Assembly: GCF_009674625.1 (NCBI RefSeq)
Contig: NZ_WKJQ01000001.1
Span: 868,001-932,000, forward strand
Reading direction: 5' to 3'
DNA length: 64,000 bases
From: Haloferax marinum
GTDB lineage: Archaea; Halobacteriota; Halobacteria; Halobacteriales; Haloferacaceae
Positions 1 to 9,668 of the stretch are shown here, in pieces. Under the pieces are notes generated by a model. It was not told where the DNA came from, made no database searches, and saw nothing but the letters and a program-made list of their open reading frames with translations. A program made the position numbers and the translations under genes. Position 1 is the stretch's first letter; the number at the start of each line of letters is the position of its first letter.

Positions 1-191
1 ATGGGCCGGTAGCTGAACTCCCCCGTCTCGTGGTAGCGGAGAATCCAGTAGGCGACGCGGCCTTCGTCCCAGTGCGAGATGCGGTCGCCAAGCGCAACCA
101 CGCGGGTGAAGAGCGCGACGACGGCCACGCCGAGAACCGCGAGAAGGGCACGAGACCGGGGGAGAACGTCGGCCTCATTGTCAGCACTCAT
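1..191 (-). CDS. Agl23-type membrane glycosyltransferase, N-terminal part only
   Basis: Only about the first 63 codons lie in the window; the gene runs off the left edge. A short cytosolic N terminus (MSADNEADV) is followed by one hydrophobic helix (residues about 14-28) and then the motif SHWDEGRVAYWILRY. An acidic residue pair after the first helix is typical of GT-C glycosyltransferases. The segment resembles the flippase-associated Agl23 (TIGR03663) proteins of haloarchaea. An ATG two codons upstream (197) is an alternative start. It is divergent from ribH. The family assignment rests on the N terminus alone. Confidence 0.65.
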   Translation of the reverse strand, partial: MSADNEADVLPRSRALLAVLGVAVVALFTRVVALGDRISHWDEGRVAYWILRYHETGEFSYRP

Positions 192-308
192 ATGCATTCA
201 TCCAAACCCCGACAATACAACTGTTGTGCTTGCGAGTCGCCCGCGACGGTGAGGTGCCCGTTCAGAGCGGCCGACCACAGGGTCATTTTCGGGTGGTGTC
301 GGTAGTTC

Positions 309-315
309 TTTTATC
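309..315 (+). promoter_or_regulatory. TATA box of ribH
   Basis: A tttat core lies about 25 bases before the ribH ATG at 336. This is the usual spacing for a leaderless haloarchaeal transcript starting at or next to the start codon. Confidence 0.5.
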
Positions 316-335
316 TGCGACGGGAAGGGTCGGCT

Positions 336-740
336 ATGGTCTCTCTCGGACTCGTAGTGGCCCGATTCAACTCGTCGGTCACCGAACAGATGGAGGAAGC
401 GGCACACGACGCTGCCGCAGAGCGCGACGCGGAGGTGGCCGAGACGATTCACGTCCCCGGCGCGTACGACTCGCCCCTCGCCGCGGACCGACTCGCTCGC
501 CGCGACGACATCGACGCCGTGGCCGTCATCGGCGCGATCGTCACGGGTGACACCGCTCACGACCGAGTCATCGCCGACGCGACGGCGAAGTCCCTCACGG
601 ACGTCTCGCTGGACCGTGACAAACCCGTCACGTTCGGCGTCTCCGGCCCTGGGATGAGCGGTGCCGAAGCGCGCGAACGCGTCAGCAAAGGTGCGGAAGC
701 GGTTTACGCCGCGACCGAGATGGTGGAGGCGTTAGCATGA
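336..740 (+). CDS. ribH: 6,7-dimethyl-8-ribityllumazine synthase
   Basis: A 134-residue protein of the short archaeal lumazine synthase type. It condenses 5-amino-6-ribitylaminouracil with 3,4-dihydroxybutanone phosphate in riboflavin synthesis. Visible family signatures are the N-terminal strand VSLGLVVARFNSSV, the substrate-loop region HVPGAYDSPLAA and the GAIVTGDTAHD segment carrying the catalytic His. The length fits the family. Its stop overlaps the ATG of the next aminotransferase (ATGA), so the two are probably translated together. There is a TATA-like element about 25 bases upstream of the ATG. Confidence 0.92.
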   Translation: MVSLGLVVARFNSSVTEQMEEAAHDAAAERDAEVAETIHVPGAYDSPLAADRLARRDDIDAVAVIGAIVTGDTAHDRVIADATAKSLTDVSLDRDKPVTFGVSGPGMSGAEARERVSKGAEAVYAATEMVEALA

Positions 741-1891
741 ACTTCGACTTCAGCGACCGTGTTGGCCGGGTAGAACCGAGCGCCACGCTCGCCATCTCGA
801 ACCTCGCGAGCGAACTGGAAGCCCAGGGTGAAGACGTGGTCGACCTCTCGGTCGGCGCGCCCGACTTCCCGACGCCCGAAAACATCGTACAGGCAGCCAA
901 AGACGCGATGGACGCCGGTCACACCGGCTACACCTCGTCGAACGGCATTCCGGAACTCAAGGAAGCCATCGCGGAGAAACTCCGCGGCAACGGCGTCTCG
1001 GCCGAGGCAGACGAAGTCATCGTCACGCCCGGCGGCAAGCAGGCACTCTACGAGACGTTCCAGACCCTCATCGACGACGGCGACGAAGTCGTCTTGCTGG
1101 ACCCCGCGTGGGTCTCCTACGAGGCGATGGTGAAACTCGCAAACGGCTCGCTGAAGCGCGTCGACCTCGCGCAACACGACTTCCGTCTCGAACCCGCCCT
1201 CGACGAACTCGCAGACACCGTCTCCGACGAGACGAAACTCCTCGTCGTCAACACGCCGTCGAACCCGACGGGTGGCGTCTTCTCCGACGCCGCACTCGAA
1301 GGCGTCCGTGACCTCGCGGTCGAACACGACTTCGCGGTCATCTCCGACGAAATCTACGAGCGCATCACCTACGACGGATTCGAGCACACCTCGCTCGGTT
1401 CCCTCGACGGCATGGAAGACCGCACCATCACCATCAACGGCTTCTCGAAGGCGTTCTCGATGACCGGCTGGCGACTCGGCTACCTGCACGCCCCCGAGGA
1501 CTTCGTCGGACAGGCAGGCAAGCTTCACTCGCACTCCGTCTCGTGTGCCGTCAACTTCGTCCAGCACGCCGGCGTCGAGGCGCTCTCCGAGCGCACCGAC
1601 GACACCGTCGAAGAGATGCGCGACGCGTTCGAAGGTCGCCGCGACATGCTCGTGGACCTCCTCGCAGAACACGACGTCGACGTCGCCGTCCCGAAGGGCG
1701 CGTTCTACATGATGCTCCCCGTCGACGACGACGACCAGGCGTGGTGTGAGGGTGCGATTCAGGACGCGAAAGTCGCGACCGTCCCCGGAAGCGCCTTCAA
1801 CGCGCCGGGCTACGCCCGCATCTCCTACGCGGCGAGTGAAGAACGTCTCCGCGAGGCCGTCGAACGCCTCGCCGAGCACGACTACATCTAA
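737..1891 (+). CDS. Pyridoxal-phosphate aminotransferase, aspartate aminotransferase family (class I)
   Basis: A 384-residue class I/II aminotransferase. The PLP-binding lysine is K238 in NGFSKAFSMTGWRLGY. The NTPSNPTGG loop (about 172-180) and SDEIYE (203-208) are the usual cofactor-contacting motifs, and the C-terminal RISYA motif holds the arginine that binds the substrate carboxylate. It likely transaminates aspartate or another amino acid with 2-oxoglutarate. The ATG overlaps the ribH stop, giving a two-gene operon. The exact substrate cannot be read from the sequence. Confidence 0.88.
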   Translation: MNFDFSDRVGRVEPSATLAISNLASELEAQGEDVVDLSVGAPDFPTPENIVQAAKDAMDAGHTGYTSSNGIPELKEAIAEKLRGNGVSAEADEVIVTPGGKQALYETFQTLIDDGDEVVLLDPAWVSYEAMVKLANGSLKRVDLAQHDFRLEPALDELADTVSDETKLLVVNTPSNPTGGVFSDAALEGVRDLAVEHDFAVISDEIYERITYDGFEHTSLGSLDGMEDRTITINGFSKAFSMTGWRLGYLHAPEDFVGQAGKLHSHSVSCAVNFVQHAGVEALSERTDDTVEEMRDAFEGRRDMLVDLLAEHDVDVAVPKGAFYMMLPVDDDDQAWCEGAIQDAKVATVPGSAFNAPGYARISYAASEERLREAVERLAEHDYI

Positions 1892-1957
1892 GGCTTCGAC
1901 TCTCGTTTTCTTCCAACGCTCTGTGAGCCAAAAGCGGACGCGCCGAACGCGCCTGTC

Positions 1958-3103
1958 CTATTTTCGTAACGCCTCGACCGGTCGTTCGTTGGCGGCTTTC
2001 CACGCCGGATACAGTCCCGAGAGGACACTCGTCCCGATACCGAATCCCACGGCGAGGAGGATGTAGAGGAAGTTGACGACCTGGAACGTCGCCAGCGGGT
2101 CGTCCAAGACGAACGAGTTGAGTGCGATACCTGCACCGAGTGCGAGAATCGCGCCGATGACGCCGCCTGCAACACCCAGCAGTCCGGCCTCGGCGAGAAT
2201 CATCCGAATCACGTCACCCCGCTGGACGCCGACGGCCCGAAGCACGCCAATCTCCTGTCGGCGCTCGATGGTGCTCATGAGCATGACGTTGAGGATGCTC
2301 ACACCGGCGACGACGAGCGAAATCGACCCGATGCCGATGAGGAACGTGTTGAGGATGCCGAAGAACTGGTTGATTCCTTGCGTAATCGCCTGCAGTTCGA
2401 AGACGTTCACGCGCTCTTCGCGTTCGTTCAGCGACTCGCGGATGGCGATGGCAGACTCGTTCGCCGCCTGTCCGGACTCCGAACTCACGATGACCTGGTT
2501 GTAGCCGGTTCCGTTCACGTCTTCGACCGGGACGACGACGGCGTTGTTCGGGTTGACGAGCGAGATACCCTGTTCTTCGGCGAGCACTGCAGAGATTCGG
2601 TAGGTTCGGCCATCGATAGAGATGGTGTTTCCGGGTTCGGCGTCGAGGATTTCGGCAGTTCCCGACCCGACGAGGACGCCCTGTCGGAGTCTATCTGGAA
2701 CGCGACCATCCTGCGCCTCGTACAGCGCACCGGGATTTTCCATCCCGTATATCGTGACCACCGTCTGTCGTTGCCCCCGTGTCACGAGTCCCGTGTCGGT
2801 CCGAACCGCGACGACTTCACTGTCGACGACGACCCGACGTATCTCGGCTACGTCTCGCTCACTCAACTCCTCGATACCCTCCTGAAAGTTCGGTGAGATG
2901 GTTATCTCGTTGCCAATCTCGCCGAGTTGCTGTGACGCTCCCGTGCGGAGCGTCGTCCCGAACATCCCGAGCGAGGCGATTGCGAGGACGCCGATGATGA
3001 TGCCGAGGACGGCGAGACCAGAGCGTATCTTGTTTCGCGAGAGGTTCCGACGAGCCATCAACAACGCCGGAACGCGTCGGTAGAGGTCGTCGAGCCTGCT
3101 CAT
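1958..3103 (-). CDS. ABC transporter permease, MacB/FtsX type
   Basis: A 381-residue permease. One transmembrane helix at about 28-50 (NKIRSGLAVLGIIIGV, the typical MacB N-terminal signature) is followed by a large extracellular domain at about 55-245 and three C-terminal helices forming the FtsX domain, with ERRQEIGVLRAVG before the second. This is the architecture of macrolide/lipoprotein-type exporters and of mechanotransmitting permeases. The ATG overlaps the stop of the ATPase gene upstream by four bases. It is the last gene of a three-gene operon with the ATPase and a secreted protein. The substrate is unknown. Confidence 0.88.
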   Translation of the reverse strand: MSRLDDLYRRVPALLMARRNLSRNKIRSGLAVLGIIIGVLAIASLGMFGTTLRTGASQQLGEIGNEITISPNFQEGIEELSERDVAEIRRVVVDSEVVAVRTDTGLVTRGQRQTVVTIYGMENPGALYEAQDGRVPDRLRQGVLVGSGTAEILDAEPGNTISIDGRTYRISAVLAEEQGISLVNPNNAVVVPVEDVNGTGYNQVIVSSESGQAANESAIAIRESLNEREERVNVFELQAITQGINQFFGILNTFLIGIGSISLVVAGVSILNVMLMSTIERRQEIGVLRAVGVQRGDVIRMILAEAGLLGVAGGVIGAILALGAGIALNSFVLDDPLATFQVVNFLYILLAVGFGIGTSVLSGLYPAWKAANERPVEALRK

Positions 3104-3765
3104 TGGATTCTCCCATCGACCAGTTCGATCGTCCGGTCGGCGTATTCGGTAATCTGTGGGTCGTGAGTGACTGCGATGACCGCGACGTCGTCTTCGCGTC
3201 GAATCTCGTCGAACAGGTCGAGGACGCTCCGACCGGTCTTTCGGTCGAGGTTCCCGGTCGGTTCGTCAGCGAGCAGGATTCGCGGTTCGTTGACGAGCGC
3301 ACGGGCGACTGCGACACGCTGTTTCTGCCCGCCAGAGAGTTGGTCCGGCCGGTAGTGGAGGCGGTCTCCCAGCCCCACCCGTTCGAGGAGCGTCGTCGCC
3401 CGTTCTCGTGCCGTCGGGTCGTCGCCGAAGAGCGTCGGCACTTCGACGTTCTCCAGCGCCGACAGCGTCGGAATCAGGTGGAAACTCTGGAAGATGAACC
3501 CGATGAACTGTTTGCGCTGGGTCGTCATCTCGGCGTCCGAGAGGTCGGTCACGTCCTGCCCGTCGAGGAGGACGGTCCCTTCGGTGGGCGTGTCGAGTAA
3601 CCCGAGGACGTTCAGCATCGTCGACTTCCCACTCCCAGAGGGACCCATCACGGTGACGAACTCGCCGGGGTCCGCGTGGAAATCGACGTCTCGCAACGCC
3701 TCGACGATTTCGCCCCCGGTGTCGTACCGTTTCCAGACGTGCTGAAGTTCGATGATGTGGCTCAT
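3100..3765 (-). CDS. ABC transporter ATP-binding protein, MacB/LolD type
   Basis: A 221-residue ATPase with Walker [10 protein letters not shown] (41-49), signature [15 protein letters not shown], Walker [13 protein letters not shown] and the switch histidine in AVTHDP. The ADEPTGNLD variant is typical of the MacB/LolD/FtsE branch that partners FtsX-domain permeases, matching the next gene. It starts six bases after the stop of the secreted-protein gene, and its own stop overlaps the permease start. Confidence 0.93.
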   Translation of the reverse strand: MSHIIELQHVWKRYDTGGEIVEALRDVDFHADPGEFVTVMGPSGSGKSTMLNVLGLLDTPTEGTVLLDGQDVTDLSDAEMTTQRKQFIGFIFQSFHLIPTLSALENVEVPTLFGDDPTARERATTLLERVGLGDRLHYRPDQLSGGQKQRVAVARALVNEPRILLADEPTGNLDRKTGRSVLDLFDEIRREDDVAVIAVTHDPQITEYADRTIELVDGRIQ

Positions 3766-3771
3766 CTCGAA

Positions 3772-5211
3772 TCAGCGCCGTCGGTACGCGTAGATGCTGA
3801 CGCCGACCACGACGAGGAGCGCGACGGCCCCGCCGCCGAGAAGGAGCGTCGAGTTAATTCCACTCCCACGGTTCTGTTCGTCGGGGTCCGACAGGCCAGA
3901 GACGTCGACCATCGTCTCGGCGGTTCGCTCGCGCCCATCGACGAGGTACGTCACCTCGACGGGAACGGTCGTCACACCAGCTTCGACGTTGGCGTAGAGG
4001 TCGAACGAGGCGAAATCGCTCGCCGGGACGCTCCCGACGAAGTACTCTTTGTACGGGCGGGCCGGTTCGACGCCATCGGTCGGAACGACGCGAACGACGA
4101 CGCTCTGGGCGTCACTGAGTCCGACGTTGCTCGCACTCCCCGAGATGTGGACGGCCCCGTCTTCGAGTTCGACGTCGACACCGGTGAGTTCGATTTCACC
4201 GGGTGAGGCGACGTAGTCGATGGCCGTCGTCGTCGTTCCCATTTGGCCGCCGGTTTCGTACGTTGCAATCACGTCGAGCGTCGCTCGGTCGACCGACGAG
4301 ACGTTCAGCCGAACCGTTCGTTCGGACTCCGCGGGAATCGACTCGACGGGTTTCCTGAGGACGACCGAACCGCCGTCACGCAGTGAGATGACGAGGTCGT
4401 CGAGCGGGGCGTTTCCGAGATTCGTCACGTCGACGACGACGGCGGGGCGAGCACCGTCACCGAGCGACGCGTCGAGACGGACTTCCTGGCGGAGTGGTTC
4501 CGCGACGAGGGGGGCCGCCGCAGTCGTCGTTCTCGCGTTTCCGTCGGCGGTGGTGTACTGAAGGCTCGCGACGACTTGCGACTCTGCCGTCGACGGGGTT
4601 ACGCCGAAGTCGAACGTCCGCGCCTCACCGGATTCGAGTCGCGGAACGACGCGCGTCGCGTTTTCGACCGTCGCCCCGTCCGCAGCGACCGAGAGGCGAA
4701 CGTTCCGGGCGACGACGTCTTCACCGTTCGAGACGGTGACTGCCACCGGTGTCTCCGTCCCGATGACTGCGTCGCCGACTTCGATGGCGACCTGTGGACC
4801 ACCCTCACGAACACGAACCACGACAGGGTACTGGAGTCGTTGGGTCTCCCCGTTGCTCTGTCCGATGACGGTTACACGAAGGTCGTACGTCCCTGGGTCT
4901 TCGAGACGGAGTGAGAGCGGGATTCGAAGGTCGCTTCCGGGCGGGATGGTACCGAGGTCTTCGACCCGTGCGAGGTCCCTCGTCCCCCCGGCGGTACGGA
5001 CGTACACGTCTGTCACGTCGAGATTCGTGGGGCTGGTTTGAGCGTTCTGTACGACTGTCGTCAGTGTGAACCGCTCGTCGGGTGTCGGTTGCGCCGGCGA
5101 GACGATGACGTCGTCGATGTAGGCCGTCGCCTCTTGACCGGCCGTCGTGGCCGGGATACCGGCCAGAACGACGGCGAAGATGAGGACGACCAGGAGGGCG
5201 CGTTGAAACAT
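3772..5211 (-). CDS. Secreted, C-terminally membrane-anchored protein with repeated beta-sandwich domains (COG1361-like)
   Basis: About 479 residues. The N terminus (MFQRALLVVLIFAVVLAGIP, ending near TTAGQ) is a Sec signal peptide. Several repeats of about 90-100 residues follow, with the PGSDLRIPLSL / GTYDLRVTV pattern of CARDB-like beta-sandwich domains. A helix (STLLLGGGAVALLVVVGVSIYAYRRR region) anchors the C terminus. A TTG three codons upstream (5220) is possible, but the ATG gives a clean signal peptide. As first gene of the operon with the ATPase and MacB-type permease, it probably forms the extracellular part of the exporter or is its partner. No catalytic site is evident. Confidence 0.8.
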   Translation of the reverse strand: MFQRALLVVLIFAVVLAGIPATTAGQEATAYIDDVIVSPAQPTPDERFTLTTVVQNAQTSPTNLDVTDVYVRTAGGTRDLARVEDLGTIPPGSDLRIPLSLRLEDPGTYDLRVTVIGQSNGETQRLQYPVVVRVREGGPQVAIEVGDAVIGTETPVAVTVSNGEDVVARNVRLSVAADGATVENATRVVPRLESGEARTFDFGVTPSTAESQVVASLQYTTADGNARTTTAAAPLVAEPLRQEVRLDASLGDGARPAVVVDVTNLGNAPLDDLVISLRDGGSVVLRKPVESIPAESERTVRLNVSSVDRATLDVIATYETGGQMGTTTTAIDYVASPGEIELTGVDVELEDGAVHISGSASNVGLSDAQSVVVRVVPTDGVEPARPYKEYFVGSVPASDFASFDLYANVEAGVTTVPVEVTYLVDGRERTAETMVDVSGLSDPDEQNRGSGINSTLLLGGGAVALLVVVGVSIYAYRRR

Positions 5212-5337
5212 GTTTCTCAACTCATCTATCGCCCAGGCGACGGAAATACCTGCCGAGCAATACAGTCACACGGGACTGAAATCACAGCGAGGCGACTCGA
5301 CATGCCAAGGTTCAGATGTATCTGCATCTGGCGAAGA

Positions 5338-5346
5338 TATTTAAGT
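5338..5346 (+). promoter_or_regulatory. TATA box of the helicase gene
   Basis: The sequence atatttaag lies about 27-30 bases before the ATG at 5371, the spacing expected for a leaderless transcript. Confidence 0.6.
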
Positions 5347-5370
5347 GAATCCGAACCCAGTGTGTGACAG

Positions 5371-7290
5371 ATGCGCGTGCGTGACCTCCCGCTGCCGGCG
5401 ACGCTAGTCTCTCACTACGAGTCGAGCGGCATCGAAGAACTGTATCCGCCACAGGTTGCCGCCGTGGAGGCTGGAATCGCAGACGGGGGCCGCGTCGTCG
5501 CCGCCATTCCGACCGCCAGCGGGAAGACGTTCATCGCGGAACTGGCGATGCTCACCGCCGACGGCCCAGGTCTCTACATCGTCCCGCTTCGTGCGCTCGC
5601 CCGCGAGAAGTACGAGACGTTCGACAAACTCCCCGGTGTGAGCGTCGGTATCTCGACCGGTGACTTCGACTCGGCCGAAGAAGACCTCGGCGAGTACGAC
5701 ATCGTCGTCGCGACGAGCGAGAAGGTCGATTCCGCGATTCGAAATGGCGCGTCGTGGGTCGAAAACCTCGCGTGCGTCGTCGTCGACGAGGTCCACCTCC
5801 TGGGCGCGCCTGGACGGGGGCCAACACTCGAAATCACGCTCGCGACGTTACAGCGACGCGTCCCCGACCTGCAACTCGTCGCGCTCTCTGCGACAGTCGA
5901 CAACCCCGAAGTCATCGCCCACTGGTTGAACGCCGAACTCGTCGAGAGTACGTGGCGACCCGTCTCGCTTCGGACCGGCGTCTACGCCGACGGAACCGTC
6001 GAGTTCGACGACGACTCGACGCTCACTGTGGACGTCCCGCCGGTCGGCCCGAACGAAGACGCTGCAACAGAGGCTACCGTCTCGCTCGTCGCCGATGCCG
6101 TCGAAAGCGGTGGCCAGTGTCTCGCGTTCGTTCGCTCTCGCCGCGAGGCGGAGAACCTCGCCGAGCGACTCGCAGACGAAGCCCTCTCGCCCGCACCGGA
6201 CCTCGGCGGCGAACTCGCCGAACTGGGCGGCACCACGACCGGGCAGCGACTCGCAGACTGTGCCCGGACTGGCGTCGGATTCCACCACGCAGGACTCCGA
6301 AGTTCGCAGCGGGCGGCCGTCGAGAACGCCTTCCGCGACAGACGACTCGCCGTCATCTGTGCGACGCCGACGCTCGCGGCGGGCGTGAACGTCCCCGCGC
6401 GGAGAGTCGTCATCCGCGACCAGAAACGCTACACTGGAGAGTCGATGGCGTGGATTCCCGTCCTCGACGTCCACCAGATGTGCGGCCGCGCGGGCCGACC
6501 GCATCTCGACCCCTACGGTGAGGCGGTGCTCGTCGGCGACGACACCGTGAAAGACGAACTCGTCGAGCGCTACGTGGAGGCCGACGCCGAAGCGGTCGAT
6601 TCGCAGTTCGCCGACGACGAAGCGCTCCGAACGCACGTTCTCTCCGTCGTCGCCTCCGGGTTCGCCGACTCACTCGACGGCGTCGCGGACGTGTTCTCTG
6701 CGACCTACTACGCCCACCAGAACCCGGACGTCGACCTCACAGACCTCGTCAGCGACGTCGTCTCCGACCTCGTGGCCATGGAGATGCTCACCGTGGGCGA
6801 CGACTCGCTGTCGGCGACGACGCTCGGCGCACAGACCTCTCGACAGTACGTCTCGCCGACGACCGGTGCGCGAATCGTCTCGGGCGTCCGCACCATCGAG
6901 ACGATGGCAGCCGAGAACGTGACGGCACGGACCGCGCTGGAAGTCGTCTGCGACACGCCCGACATGCTCGACACCTATCTCGGGAACCGTGAGCGGGCCG
7001 TCATGTACCAGTACGCGCGAAACCACGCCAGCGAGTTCACCACCGCGATGCACGAAGCGGACCCGTTCGAAGAGTGGCTGACTGCGGTCAAGACCGCACG
7101 AATCCTCCACGAGTGGTCCGAAGGTGTGGACATCGAAGAACTGGTCGACAACTACCGAATCGGGCCGGGCGACCTCGAATCCCGTGTCGAACGCGCCGAG
7201 TGGTTGTTGGGCGCGGCGGACGCACTCTGTGGCGCACTCGACACCGACGTTCCCGAGTTCCGCGAGGTGCGGGCGCTCCTGTCACCCTGA
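5371..7290 (+). CDS. hel308a: Hel308-type superfamily 2 DNA helicase (Ski2-like)
   Basis: A 639-residue ATP-dependent DNA helicase. The Q-tip-like start ELYPPQVAAV is followed by motif I TASGKTFIAELAM, motif II VVVDEVHLLG, motif III ALSATVDNP, motif IV AFVRSRREAE, motif V ATPTLAAGVNVPARRV and motif VI HQMCGRAGRP. The order and the ratchet-like C-terminal helical region fit the Hel308/Ski2 family, which acts at stalled replication forks. At 639 residues it is somewhat shorter than typical Hel308 proteins of about 700 or more, and I do not see the C-terminal helix-hairpin domain clearly. It lies beside the RuBisCO region as in Haloferax. Confidence 0.82.
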   Translation: MRVRDLPLPATLVSHYESSGIEELYPPQVAAVEAGIADGGRVVAAIPTASGKTFIAELAMLTADGPGLYIVPLRALAREKYETFDKLPGVSVGISTGDFDSAEEDLGEYDIVVATSEKVDSAIRNGASWVENLACVVVDEVHLLGAPGRGPTLEITLATLQRRVPDLQLVALSATVDNPEVIAHWLNAELVESTWRPVSLRTGVYADGTVEFDDDSTLTVDVPPVGPNEDAATEATVSLVADAVESGGQCLAFVRSRREAENLAERLADEALSPAPDLGGELAELGGTTTGQRLADCARTGVGFHHAGLRSSQRAAVENAFRDRRLAVICATPTLAAGVNVPARRVVIRDQKRYTGESMAWIPVLDVHQMCGRAGRPHLDPYGEAVLVGDDTVKDELVERYVEADAEAVDSQFADDEALRTHVLSVVASGFADSLDGVADVFSATYYAHQNPDVDLTDLVSDVVSDLVAMEMLTVGDDSLSATTLGAQTSRQYVSPTTGARIVSGVRTIETMAAENVTARTALEVVCDTPDMLDTYLGNRERAVMYQYARNHASEFTTAMHEADPFEEWLTAVKTARILHEWSEGVDIEELVDNYRIGPGDLESRVERAEWLLGAADALCGALDTDVPEFREVRALLSP

Positions 7291-7364
7291 TTCGTGGGTC
7301 GGGCGACTGATTCGCCGCCGACCCGACAGTTTACGTCGTTGCGCCGAGACGTTCGACTACCGAC

Positions 7365-8285
7365 ATGATAGTCGAGGTCACGTTGTTCGTCGCTGGCCTC
7401 GCCGGACTCGTCTTCGGCGCAGACCGTGCGGTCACCGCCGCGGCCGAAGTCGCCCGGTTCTACGGTGTCTCGCAGTTCTTCATCGGCGTGACGCTCATCT
7501 CCGTCGGCACGTCGATTCCCGAGATGACGACGTCCATCGTCGCGGCGTACTACGGGGCCGGCGACATCGTCGTCGGGAACATCATCGGGTCGGAGACGTC
7601 ACAGATTACCCTCGCTATCGGTATCGTCGCACTCATCGCCCCCATCGTGGCGAAGCGCCGGGAAGTGATGGTCTACGGCGGCGCGATGACGCTCGCGATG
7701 ATTATCATGCTCTTGACCCTCGAAGACGGCGTCGTCCAGCGGTCGGAGGGCTTTCTGATGATGCTCGCCTACGTGAACTTCGTCTACATCCTCTATACGA
7801 ACGAAGGTGGCGAGGAGATTGCCGAAGAAGTCATCGAAGAAGAAGAGCCACCCGAGCGAGGACTCCCAATCGTCGCGTTCGGACTACTCTTGGTCGTCGT
7901 CGGTGGACAGGTGATGGTGACGAACGGTATCGCACTCGCCCGGTTGGCCGGTGTCTCCGAGTTCTTCGTCGGGTTGCTCACGGGACTCGGGACGACGGCA
8001 CCCGAAATCGTCGTCGCCGGTATCGCTGCCAGAGAGGGGAAAGCCGGCATCTCTGTCGGGGCGATTCTCGGAAGCAACATCACCGACCCCGTCTTCTCGC
8101 TCGGCGTTGGGGCACTGGTCGCAGACGTGGTCGTCTCCGACGTCGCGTCGGTGACGCTGTCGGGACTCTACATGCTCGGCGTCTCGCTCGCCGTGTTGGC
8201 GCTGTTCTACTGGCGGAAGGGAATCGACCGCAGGGCAGCACTGCTCTGTATCGGCCTCTACCTCCCGACGTTCGTCGTCTTCTGA
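7365..8285 (+). CDS. Sodium/calcium exchanger family antiporter (CaCA)
   Basis: A 306-residue integral membrane protein with about ten helices and two inverted alpha repeats. Alpha-1 is at GTSIPEMTTSIVAAYYG, followed by GDIVVGNIIGS. Alpha-2 is at GLGTTAPEIVVAGIAA, followed by GAILGSNITDP. The acidic residues in SIPEM and TAPEI are the ion ligands of this family. A cytosolic acidic loop (EEIAEEVIEEEEPPE) separates the halves. It likely exchanges Na+ for Ca2+ across the membrane. Single gene; a short gap of 114 bases separates it from rbcL. Confidence 0.9.
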   Translation: MIVEVTLFVAGLAGLVFGADRAVTAAAEVARFYGVSQFFIGVTLISVGTSIPEMTTSIVAAYYGAGDIVVGNIIGSETSQITLAIGIVALIAPIVAKRREVMVYGGAMTLAMIIMLLTLEDGVVQRSEGFLMMLAYVNFVYILYTNEGGEEIAEEVIEEEEPPERGLPIVAFGLLLVVVGGQVMVTNGIALARLAGVSEFFVGLLTGLGTTAPEIVVAGIAAREGKAGISVGAILGSNITDPVFSLGVGALVADVVVSDVASVTLSGLYMLGVSLAVLALFYWRKGIDRRAALLCIGLYLPTFVVF

Positions 8286-8399
8286 CTCGGTTCACAGACC
8301 GCAGTCGACACCAGATTACCGAACCCTCAGAGTTCGCGTTCTCCCTACAAAGTCGCTTCGGGACGTCGTTTTATGCCTCGCGGGGGCGTAGGCGAAGCT

Positions 8400-9644
8400 A
8401 TGGGTATCACGTACGAAGACTTCCTCGACCTCGAGTACGAACCGACCGCCGAGGACCTCGTCTGCACGTTCCGCATCGACCCCGCGACAGGCATGTCCAC
8501 GGAGGCGGCCGCCAGTCGCGTGGCGTCGGAGTCCTCCAACGGAACGTGGGCCGCCCTCCAGACCGGTGCGGACTTCACCGACATGGGTGCGACCACGTTC
8601 TCGATAGACGGCGACACCATCAAAGTCGCCTACCCCGCCGGCCTCTTCGAACCCGGCAACATGCCGCAGGTGCTCTCCTGTATCGCCGGCAACATCATGG
8701 GGATGAAAGCGGTCGATACGATTCGACTCGTCGACTGTGAGTGGCCCGACGCTATCGTCTCGTCGTACCCCGGTCCACTCTACGGGTCGTCCGTCAGAGA
8801 GGAGATATTCGGCGTCACCGACCGCCCGATTACGGCCACCGTTCCAAAACCGAAAGTCGGCCTCTCGACGAAGGCTCACGCACAGGTTGGCTACGACGCG
8901 TGGGTCGGCGGCGTCGACCTGCTGAAAGACGACGAGAACCTGACCGACCAGGATTTCAACCCCTTCTCCGACCGCCTCACCGAATCGCTGGCGCTCCGTG
9001 ACGACGCCGAAGACGAGACAGGGGAGAAAAAATCGTATCTCATCAACGTCACCGCTGACACCCAGACGATGCTGGACCGCGTCGACGAGGTGGCCGCACA
9101 GGGTGGCGAGTACGTCATGGTGGACATCATCACCGCCGGTTGGGCGGGTCTCCAGACCGTCCGCGAACGAACCGAGAAACACGGCATGGCGATTCACGCC
9201 CACCGTGCCATGCACGCCGCCTTCGACCGGCTGCCGACCCACGGTGTCTCGATGCGCGTCCTCGCACAGGTGTCGCGTCTCTGCGGCGTCGACCAACTCC
9301 ACACCGGAACCGCAGGACTCGGCAAACTCGCCAACGAAGACACCGTCGGCATCAACCAGTGGATGCGGAGCGACCTCTACGGCATGACCGACGTCTTGCC
9401 CGTCGCGTCCGGCGGTCTCCACCCCGGACTCCTGCCCGACCTCCTCGACGCCACGGGGACGAACGTCTGTGTCCAACTCGGTGGCGGTATCCACGGCCAC
9501 CCCGACGGCACTCGCGCCGGTGCAGTCGCGCTCCGCGCCGCAATCGACGCCTACACCGATGGCCGAACGATTACCGAGGCCGCAGAAGAGACGCCCGAAC
9601 TCGCCGTCGCCCTCGACAAGTGGGGCACCGAGACGCCGCGGTAA
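8400..9644 (+). CDS. rbcL: Ribulose-1,5-bisphosphate carboxylase, type III
   Basis: A 414-residue archaeal type III RuBisCO. It carboxylates RuBP to two 3-phosphoglycerates in the AMP pathway. Visible are the catalytic lysine segment TVPKPKVGLS (K150/K152), the carbamylated lysine K176 in GGVDLLKDDENL followed by D178 and E179 as Mg ligands, the histidines in IHAHRAMHAAF and LHTGTAGLGKL, and the phosphate-binding SGGLHPG. All active-site residues I can place are present. The start was set at 8400 (MGITYEDFLDL) because upstream residues are not family-like. The two other enzymes of its pathway follow on the opposite strand. Confidence 0.95.
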   Translation: MGITYEDFLDLEYEPTAEDLVCTFRIDPATGMSTEAAASRVASESSNGTWAALQTGADFTDMGATTFSIDGDTIKVAYPAGLFEPGNMPQVLSCIAGNIMGMKAVDTIRLVDCEWPDAIVSSYPGPLYGSSVREEIFGVTDRPITATVPKPKVGLSTKAHAQVGYDAWVGGVDLLKDDENLTDQDFNPFSDRLTESLALRDDAEDETGEKKSYLINVTADTQTMLDRVDEVAAQGGEYVMVDIITAGWAGLQTVRERTEKHGMAIHAHRAMHAAFDRLPTHGVSMRVLAQVSRLCGVDQLHTGTAGLGKLANEDTVGINQWMRSDLYGMTDVLPVASGGLHPGLLPDLLDATGTNVCVQLGGGIHGHPDGTRAGAVALRAAIDAYTDGRTITEAAEETPELAVALDKWGTETPR

Positions 9645-9668
9645 CTCCCTCCAGCGGCCGCGAACTGC

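Noticed and set aside
704..1879. Long minus-strand frame opposite the aminotransferase
   Set aside because: Opposes a clear PLP enzyme; the frame is an artefact of GC-rich codon use and has no domain.
5754..6636. Long overlapping frames on both strands within the Hel308-type gene
   Set aside because: They are Arg-rich shadows; all helicase motifs are in the plus-strand frame.
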